Assembly (NCBI RefSeq): GCF_900113305.1
Contig: NZ_FOOW01000002.1
Location: forward strand, 186,001 to 250,000
Source: Prevotella sp. KH2C16
GTDB taxonomy: Bacteria; Bacteroidota; Bacteroidia; Bacteroidales; Bacteroidaceae
Direction: 5' to 3'
DNA length: 64,000 nucleotides
Under the pieces are notes generated by a model. The model was given only the letters and a program-made list of their open reading frames with translations, was not told where the DNA came from and ran no database searches. Shown here one piece after another: positions 58,436 through 64,000 of the stretch. Position 1 is the first letter of the stretch. Every line of letters starts with the position of its first letter. A program made the translations under genes and the position numbers.

Positions 58436-58841
58436 TCTTCCATTTGCCATTCTCCCTGACAGCTTTCATTTCAAAGGCTGCATGGTCGATGAAGTGTCCC
58501 ACCTGTCCGATGGTGTCCAGTTGCAGGAAGTTCTTCGCGAGAAGGCGTATATGCGCACATGAGTCATTTTCTTCAATCGTGATGTTGTCCAATTCGTGGG
58601 TGGCGCCTTCTGTTTGCGCATGGAGGGTGTCTATATCCACTTGATGCATTTGCGAGGCCGCATAGTAAAGCCATTTCTGAGAATCGTTGGTTACGAAAGG
58701 CATGGCCTCTTTGTATTGGCAGTTGAAATAGTGTACGGCAAAAGAATCAACGACGGCTTCAAGTTTGCTTTCATTTTGATTGTTGCCGCAGGAGGCAAAG
58801 AGTGTTAGACAAACAGCTATTATAGAAAGATTAATTTTCAT
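58389..58841 (-). CDS. Small lipoprotein of unknown function
   Basis: 150 aa with a lipoprotein signal (LTLFASCGNN, Cys near residue 18). The mature domain, with FAVHYFNCQYKEAMPFVTND and a C-terminal AFEMKAVRENGKWKIKMEG, has the look of an NTF2/DUF4878-type cone-fold domain that is frequent in Bacteroidota lipoproteins. Its -7 box TACCTTTG is at 58862-58869 on the minus strand, with a leader of about 17 bases. The coding region overlaps the end of the convergent BamA-like gene by 47 bases. Function unknown. Confidence 0.75.
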   Translation of the reverse strand: MKINLSIIAVCLTLFASCGNNQNESKLEAVVDSFAVHYFNCQYKEAMPFVTNDSQKWLYYAASQMHQVDIDTLHAQTEGATHELDNITIEENDSCAHIRLLAKNFLQLDTIGQVGHFIDHAAFEMKAVRENGKWKIKMEGLPQSEKKNHD

Positions 58842-58861
58842 CTCTAAACATTAAATTTGGA

Positions 58862-58910
58862 CAAAGGTAAAGAAATAATTTTGTAATCTCGCCTTTTTAT
58901 GTTACTTTTG
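58862..58910. promoter_or_regulatory. Divergent promoters of the lipoprotein and MBL genes
   Basis: Minus strand: TACCTTTG at 58862-58869. Plus strand: TTTG at 58880-58883, a 19-base spacer and TACTTTTG at 58903-58910, with about 17 bases to the ATG at 58930. Confidence 0.7.
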
Positions 58911-58929
58911 TTTTAAAATTCAAAACGGC

Positions 58930-59730
58930 ATGCTGAGATTCATTTCTTTTGGAAGTGGTAGCAGTGGCAATTGTTATTATTTATATACTGATAATGACGG
59001 TTTGTTGATAGATGTGGGGATTGGGGTGAGACTCCTCAAGAAGAGCTTCCATAACTATGGAGTACCACAGAATGTGCACCATATACTTATCACCCATGAT
59101 CATGCTGATCATGTGAAATCCGTCGGAAGTTTTAGTCGGGATTTTAAGTTGCCAGTTTATGCGACCTCAAAAGTGCATAGAGGCATAGAGCAGAACTGTT
59201 GTGTAAGGTGTAAGATATTGCCGGAGTACAAGAAGGAAATAGAGCCCAATGTGCCGTTGGTCCTTGGTGATTTTAAGATCATGCCTTTTCATGTTCCCCA
59301 TGACAGTCAGGATTGTGTGGGATATCAAGTTGAGTCGGAAGGTATCGTATTTGTTTTAATGACAGATGTCGGACATGTTACTGACGAGATGAAGAATCTT
59401 ATCGGTTCGGCAAACTATTTGGTCCTTGAGGCTAACCACGATGATGAAATGCTGAGGAACGGCCCGTATCCGGAACATCTTAAGAGTCGGATTAAGAGTA
59501 AGATTGGCCATCTGAGCAACAGGGAGTGTGGAGTAGCTTTGGCAGAGAATGCGACGCCTAATTTGAAGCATGTCTGGCTTTGTCATTTAAGCGAAGAGAA
59601 CAATCATCCGGAGTTGGCACGAAAGACCATCGAGCAGGTTCTTCGCGGTTATGGTATTATTGCGGGGGCTGATTTTAAGCTTGATGTCTTGAAGCGTAAA
59701 GTTCCTTCAGAGATTCAGGAATTGATATAG
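58930..59730 (+). CDS. MBL-fold metallo-hydrolase (YycJ/WalJ-like)
   Basis: 266 aa. The metal ligands are in LITHDHADHVKSVG near residue 54, VPHDSQDCVGY near 123, LMTDVGHVTDEM near 144 and LEANHDDEML near 167, with a terminal His in WLCHLSEENNHPE near 218. The start FGSGSSGNCYYLYTDN matches the YycJ group, predicted nucleases linked to cell wall regulation in Firmicutes; the role in Bacteroidota is not known. It has its own promoter. Its 3' end overlaps the convergent glycosyltransferase gene by 16 bases. Confidence 0.87.
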   Translation: MLRFISFGSGSSGNCYYLYTDNDGLLIDVGIGVRLLKKSFHNYGVPQNVHHILITHDHADHVKSVGSFSRDFKLPVYATSKVHRGIEQNCCVRCKILPEYKKEIEPNVPLVLGDFKIMPFHVPHDSQDCVGYQVESEGIVFVLMTDVGHVTDEMKNLIGSANYLVLEANHDDEMLRNGPYPEHLKSRIKSKIGHLSNRECGVALAENATPNLKHVWLCHLSEENNHPELARKTIEQVLRGYGIIAGADFKLDVLKRKVPSEIQELI

Positions 59731-60593
59731 TATCCCGCCTTATATAGTTTGAGCAGCAGCAGGGACCCTTTCCCTTCGCACAGTCTCTTTCTCCATTTGT
59801 TATGGGATTTCTTATAGAGTGAGTTGATAACCCCTCTCATGTGGTATTTCCTTAACCTTTCCGTGAATAGGATAATGTGGGAGTAGTCATGGAGTTCTTT
59901 CTGGTGTGCCTTAAGTGTCCGGAGACTCTCTTCAGTTTTGGCAATGAAGTCGCAGTTTCTTTCAAACTTTGAGAACCCCACGGAGTTGTTGATGTGTGTA
60001 ATCTTTATCCCGGCATCCTTGAGCTGTTTGCCGTATGCAACATCTTCATATCCATATCCCCTATAATTGGTATCTAACGGATGCTCAAGCATGAGCGACC
60101 TTAGAATCATGAAATTGGATGTATGAAAGTCAAGATTGGGGCGCTCCCTGCGTTTCCTGCAGGTATGCATTCTCTCTGAAGCCCTTTCGTATTGGAAACG
60201 GAGGTTATGCATCTCTTCCCCAATGATTTTATAGCCGCCGTATACCACCACCTCGTAATTCTTGGTGTTGAGATATTGTATAAGGAAGTGGGAGTTGATA
60301 ATCGTCATGTCGCTGTCAATGAAGAGCAACCATTCATTCTTGGCTTCTTGTGCCAGGAAGTTGCGTATGGCAGCTCTGCCTACATTTTCTCTCCTTATTA
60401 TATATCTGCAGTTGCTCATGTTGCTGATCATTCTGTTACCGGCAATGACGGCTCCTTCTGTGGATCCGTCATCCGCTACGATGACTTCATAGTCCAAATT
60501 TTTTATGGACGAAGCCTGCTCGACCAGGCTCTTTACGAGCTCTGTGCAATGGTCGTTTCGGGTCGGGATGAGTATCGACAGCGATTTTTTCAT
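59715..60593 (-). CDS. Family 2 glycosyltransferase
   Basis: 292 aa, GT-A fold. The nucleotide-sugar site is marked by LSILIPTRNDHC at residue 5, VIVADDGSTEGA near 38, and the metal-binding DxD-like phrase LLFIDSDMTII near 94. A galactosyltransferase-like ending is seen in NYRGYGYEDVAYGKQL near 157. It probably adds a sugar to a surface glycan; donor and acceptor are unknown. It lies seven bases after uvrA on the same strand, a chance or conserved arrangement that is hard to judge. Confidence 0.87.
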   Translation of the reverse strand: MKKSLSILIPTRNDHCTELVKSLVEQASSIKNLDYEVIVADDGSTEGAVIAGNRMISNMSNCRYIIRRENVGRAAIRNFLAQEAKNEWLLFIDSDMTIINSHFLIQYLNTKNYEVVVYGGYKIIGEEMHNLRFQYERASERMHTCRKRRERPNLDFHTSNFMILRSLMLEHPLDTNYRGYGYEDVAYGKQLKDAGIKITHINNSVGFSKFERNCDFIAKTEESLRTLKAHQKELHDYSHIILFTERLRKYHMRGVINSLYKKSHNKWRKRLCEGKGSLLLLKLYKAGYYINS

Positions 60594-60600
60594 TTCGTTC

Positions 60601-63402
60601 TTACAGTTTTGCTTTCAGGTATTTCCCGGTCAGGCTTTGTGGGCATGCCGCCACGGTCTCCGGAGTTCCTGCGCATACCAGGCTGCCCCCCTTGTCGCCG
60701 CCTTCAGGGCCCAGGTCGATTACCCAGTCTGCGCATTTTATGATGTCCATGTTGTGTTCGATAATCAGGATACTGTGTCCTCTTTCGATGAGGGCATTGA
60801 AGGCATGCAGCAGTCGTTTGATATCGTGGAAATGCAGTCCCGTTGTGGGTTCGTCAAAAATAAAGAGCGATGTATCCGTTTGTTCCTGACCTATGAAATA
60901 AGCCAGTTTTACCCGTTGATTCTCACCACCGGAAAGGGTAGACGAACTCTGTCCCAGCTTAATGTATCCCAGACCAACTTCTTCGAGGGGCTTCAGTCGG
61001 TTGACAATGAGCCTTTGTTTGTATTTTCCAAAGAATTCAATGGCCTCGGAAACGGTCATGTTCAGCACATCGTTGATATTCTTCTCGTGGAAACGCACAT
61101 CGAGGATGTCTTTCTTGAACCGCTGTCCATGGCAAGCCTCACATTCCAAGACAAGGTCTGCCATAAATTGCATCTCCACCGTGATGACGCCGGCTCCGTT
61201 GCATTCCTCGCATCGCCCGCCTTCTGCGTTGAAGGAGAAGTATTGTGCGGTGAACCCCAACTGCTTCGCGAGGGGTTGTTCGGCAAATAGCTGACGGATG
61301 GCATCATAGGCCTTCACATAGGTGGCCGGATTGGAACGGGTTGATTTGCCGATAGGGTTCTGGTCTACGAACTCCACATGCCTTACCTCTTTCCAGTCTC
61401 CCTCCAGTCCGAGATGTTCTCCCGGCGTATCGGCCACTTCATCGAGGTGGCGTTTCAGGGCAGGGTATAGGATGCCTTTCACCAAGGAGCTCTTGCCCGA
61501 TCCGGACACTCCTGTTACCACAGTCAGCACATTCAGCGGTATTTCCACATCAATGCCTTTGAGGTTGTTCATTCTTGCGCCCTTCACCTTGATGGCCATG
61601 TTCCAGGAACGCCGTGATTTTGGGGTCTCTATCATTTCCTCTCCCGTGAGGTATTTTACGGTATAGGAATTCGGAAACTCCTTGACCGTGGCCTTGGAAA
61701 GCTTGTCGGTATCTCCCTGGAAAACGATTTCCCCGCCCAGCCGGCCGGCGTCCGGACCCACATCTATCAGATAGTCCGCGGTGCGCATGATTTCTTCGTC
61801 ATGCTCAACCACTATGACTGTATTGCCAAGACTTTGCAGTTCCTTGAGTACATGGATGAGTCGGTTGGTGTCCCGGCTGTGCAGTCCGATGCTCGGCTCG
61901 TCAAGAATGTAGAGCGAGCCCACAAGCGAACTTCCCAGGGAGGTTGTCAGGTTTATGCGCTGGCTTTCACCTCCAGAAAGCGTGTTCGATTGCCTGTTAA
62001 GCGTCAGGTATCCCAATCCGACCTCAGAGAGAAAAAGAAGTCGGTTCTTGATTTCCGCAAGAAGTCGTTTGCTTACTTCCGCGTCATGCTCGTCTAATTG
62101 GAGATGGTCGAACCAGTCTTTAAGGTTTACGACGGGCATCTGCACTAAGTCGTTGATGCTCCGGCCGTTAATCTTAACCCAGGTTGCTTCTTTCTTCAGC
62201 CGGGTTCCATGGCAGTCGGGACAAGTTGTCTTGCCCCGGTAGCGGCTCATCATTACGCGATACTGAATCTTATACTGGTTTTCCTTCACCATTTGAAAGA
62301 AAGAATCAATACATACTTTTTCCCGCAAGTCCAGCTGTTCCTCAGAGGGGAGACCGTGCCAGAGCATGTCTTTCTCCGTCTGCGACAATTCCAGATAGGG
62401 TTTGAAGATAGGGAAATCATCAGCTTGCGCCTTTCTGCAGAACTCTGTCTGCCACATGCCCATCTTTTCCCCGTGCCAGCACTGCACACAGCCGTCATAT
62501 ACGCTAAGTGTAGAATTGGGTATCACGAGCTTCTCATCGATGCCGATTATACTGCCGAAGCCCTCACAGGTGGGACAGGCTCCTAAGGGCGAGTTGAACG
62601 AAAACATGTTGTCGTTGGGTTCCTCGAATTTCATTCCGTCGGCTTCAAACCGGTCGGAGAAGTCGAAGGTGAGGTTGGATGGCAGGAAGATGAGCCGGCA
62701 CATGCCGTCTCCCTCATACATGGCCGTCTCTGCGGAATCCACCAACCGGGCTATCTCGTCTTTCTCTTCGGAGACGCTCAGGCGGTCGATGACGAGGAAG
62801 AGGTCGGTCTCCGTGCGCTTCTCTGCCAGAAAATCGTCTATGCGCACCACTTCTCCGTTCACGAAGACACGGGAGTATCCCTGCTGGAAATCCATTTCCA
62901 GTTGTTTCTCCAGATTTCTCCCCTCTGCGATGCGCAACGGTGCGAGCACCATAAACCGTGTACCTTTTGAGAACTGCCGGGCGCATTGTATGATGTCTTC
63001 TGTGGAATGCTTTTTCACTTCTTGTCCGCTGACGGGCGAGTAGGTCTTGCCGATGCGTGCGAAGAGGAGGCGCAGATATTCATAGATCTCCGTGGAAGTG
63101 CCTACCGTGGAACGGGGATTGCGCGAGATTACCTTTTGCTCAATGGCGATGGCAGGCGGCAGTCCCTTGATGAAATCGCACTCCGGCTTGCTCATTCGGC
63201 CGAGAAACTGGCGGGCATAGCTTGACAGCGACTCCACATAGCGACGCTGTCCTTCGGCATAGAGGGTGTCGAAGGCAAGCGAACTCTTTCCCGAGCCGCT
63301 GACTCCGGCAATGACGATGAACTTGTCGCGAGGGATTTTCAGGCTGATATTTTTCAGGTTGTTAACCCTTGCGCCTTTGATTTCTATATATTTATCTTCC
63401 AT
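60601..63402 (-). CDS. uvrA: Excinuclease ABC subunit A
   Basis: 933 aa, full length. UvrA recognises damage and loads UvrB in nucleotide excision repair. Two ABC ATPase halves are visible: Walker A IAGVSGSGKSSLAFDTL near residue 31 and VTGVSGSGKSSLVKGIL near 637; signature motifs LSGGESQRINL near 482 and LSGGENQRVKLA near 822. The zinc finger cysteines lie in CPTCEGFG near 277, CPDCHGTRL near 402 and CEECNGAG with CEACHG near 730-760. It lies five bases after the PBP2 gene on the same strand. Confidence 0.97.
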   Translation of the reverse strand: MEDKYIEIKGARVNNLKNISLKIPRDKFIVIAGVSGSGKSSLAFDTLYAEGQRRYVESLSSYARQFLGRMSKPECDFIKGLPPAIAIEQKVISRNPRSTVGTSTEIYEYLRLLFARIGKTYSPVSGQEVKKHSTEDIIQCARQFSKGTRFMVLAPLRIAEGRNLEKQLEMDFQQGYSRVFVNGEVVRIDDFLAEKRTETDLFLVIDRLSVSEEKDEIARLVDSAETAMYEGDGMCRLIFLPSNLTFDFSDRFEADGMKFEEPNDNMFSFNSPLGACPTCEGFGSIIGIDEKLVIPNSTLSVYDGCVQCWHGEKMGMWQTEFCRKAQADDFPIFKPYLELSQTEKDMLWHGLPSEEQLDLREKVCIDSFFQMVKENQYKIQYRVMMSRYRGKTTCPDCHGTRLKKEATWVKINGRSINDLVQMPVVNLKDWFDHLQLDEHDAEVSKRLLAEIKNRLLFLSEVGLGYLTLNRQSNTLSGGESQRINLTTSLGSSLVGSLYILDEPSIGLHSRDTNRLIHVLKELQSLGNTVIVVEHDEEIMRTADYLIDVGPDAGRLGGEIVFQGDTDKLSKATVKEFPNSYTVKYLTGEEMIETPKSRRSWNMAIKVKGARMNNLKGIDVEIPLNVLTVVTGVSGSGKSSLVKGILYPALKRHLDEVADTPGEHLGLEGDWKEVRHVEFVDQNPIGKSTRSNPATYVKAYDAIRQLFAEQPLAKQLGFTAQYFSFNAEGGRCEECNGAGVITVEMQFMADLVLECEACHGQRFKKDILDVRFHEKNINDVLNMTVSEAIEFFGKYKQRLIVNRLKPLEEVGLGYIKLGQSSSTLSGGENQRVKLAYFIGQEQTDTSLFIFDEPTTGLHFHDIKRLLHAFNALIERGHSILIIEHNMDIIKCADWVIDLGPEGGDKGGSLVCAGTPETVAACPQSLTGKYLKAKL

Positions 63403-63407
63403 CTTGA

Positions 63408-64000
63408 TTATTTTTGCTTGTTGCCTACAGGCTTCATGAAAGGCCTGTCAGGATTTGTCTTTGAAGGTGTTGCCGATGGAGCGGGCTGTGTTTCCGCCGG
63501 GGATCCGGTTGGAGTTTCTTCTTCCATAAGCTCGGTGGGGTCATAGGGCATTACCATGAAGTCATACCATTGGCGGGCTTTCCGCTCTGAGCGTTCCGAC
63601 AGCTTCCCCGTGAGATACTGCTCTGTCATGAGCTGGGCGAGTGGGGCGGCAAGGTCGGCACCGAAGCCCGCATTCTCTACATATACGCATACGGCAATCT
63701 TCGGGGCGTCCATGGGTGCATAGCCGATGAACACCGAATGGTCTTCTCCCGGATTCTCGGCTGTCCCGGTCTTGCCGCAAATCTGCCAGTCCGGATGCCG
63801 GATGGTCGTTGCGGTTCCTGTTGTAACGGCCTTGCGCATGCCTTCCCGTACCAGGTCGAATGCCTCCGGAGAGGCTGCTGACAGGTGGCGGGTCGTGTAG
63901 GTGGTGTCCACATTCTTGCGGATATGGGGAATATAATAGTATCCCTTGTTCGCAATGATTGCGGCGAGGTTGCAGAGTTGGAGCGGGGTGGCAAGCACTT
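63408..64000 (-). CDS. mrdA: Penicillin-binding protein 2, C-terminal part (5' end outside window)
   Basis: The frame is open to the window's edge and shows about 196 residues of the transpeptidase domain. TPLQLCNLAAIIANKG and the KTG motif in ICGKTGTAENPG are diagnostic of a high-molecular-weight class B PBP; the SxxK and SxN motifs lie upstream, outside the window. PBP2 cross-links peptidoglycan during elongation with RodA. The last 40 residues are Pro/Thr-rich. The family could also be PBP3 (FtsI); PBP2 is favoured by the phrase FIGYAPMDAPKIAVCVYVEN. uvrA follows after five bases. Confidence 0.85.
   Translation of the reverse strand, partial: VLATPLQLCNLAAIIANKGYYYIPHIRKNVDTTYTTRHLSAASPEAFDLVREGMRKAVTTGTATTIRHPDWQICGKTGTAENPGEDHSVFIGYAPMDAPKIAVCVYVENAGFGADLAAPLAQLMTEQYLTGKLSERSERKARQWYDFMVMPYDPTELMEEETPTGSPAETQPAPSATPSKTNPDRPFMKPVGNKQK

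Overview
This window reads as chromosomal DNA of a Bacteroidota bacterium, most likely a Prevotella-like member of the Bacteroidales. Three things suggest this. Many genes are preceded by the Bacteroidota promoter signal TAnnTTTG, often with TTTG 19-21 bases upstream. Several families are typical of the phylum: putative porin, DUF4293, DUF1573, DUF2027/Smr, DUF4468, and a bamD-omega-DUF4293 cluster. Housekeeping genes such as fused hisB, nifJ and a GH13 branching enzyme also fit. The genus is an inference. I see no rRNA, tRNA, CRISPR array, transposase or phage gene; this is mostly core genome with short intergenic regions.

Layout. 1-6027: tryptophan operon trpD(partial)-trpC-trpF-trpA-trpB-trpE-trpG. 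6178-10797: iron-type alcohol dehydrogenase, a DUF2027/Smr protein and glutamine-dependent NAD synthase. 10895-16534: kdsB (minus), then a MORN-repeat protein, a YhcH-like protein, glgB and a membrane protein. 16603-18934 (minus): rsmG, an MBL hydrolase, ruvC and a secreted protein. 19101-24748: HAD phosphatase, DUF1573 protein, aspS, a small winged-helix protein with a histone-like tail, a small unknown protein and mannose-1-phosphate guanylyltransferase. 24752-30626 (minus): DedA, TPR protein, glnS, a CDI-immunity-like protein and mltG. 30734-39427: phosphoglycolate-phosphatase-like HAD, a TolC-type channel, ribE with a long structured leader, an HD protein, menA, and an envelope cluster (porin, small membrane protein, DUF4468 protein). 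39511-44374: uvrB, bamD, rpoZ, DUF4293 and an alanine-rich lipoprotein. 44530-49366 (minus): nifJ and an AAA ATPase. 49535-52580: ATP-grasp-like protein, beta-helix lipoprotein, cdd. 52849-56163 (minus): secreted protein, hisB, membrane protein, TrmH-family methyltransferase. 56231-64000: BamA/TamA-like lipoprotein, small lipoprotein, MBL hydrolase, then GT2, uvrA and a PBP2 fragment on the minus strand.

The most striking signal lies outside the genes. Several intergenic regions carry short arrays of dyad-symmetric units repeated at exactly 22 bp, or 11 bp in one case. Two arrays (7416-7498 and 43409-43491) each have four 17-bp palindromes with 5-bp spacers and share one identical unit. A third (33999-34063) has three 22-bp units of unrelated sequence. 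A fourth (52615-52699) is a 36-bp-arm inverted repeat built on an 11-bp period. A looser one lies at 20495-20643 and a possible decayed one at 31407-31452. The shared spacing despite different sequences suggests a common architecture tied to the DNA helical turn.

Two candidate non-coding RNAs were also found: a structured RNA of about 200 nt upstream of ribE (33673-33890, minus) with a 10-bp closing stem and terminator-like T run, and an orphan promoter-terminator pair at 29401-29526 (plus). The trp gene order, DCFABEG, is a circular rotation of the BEGDCFA order I remember from Bacteroides.
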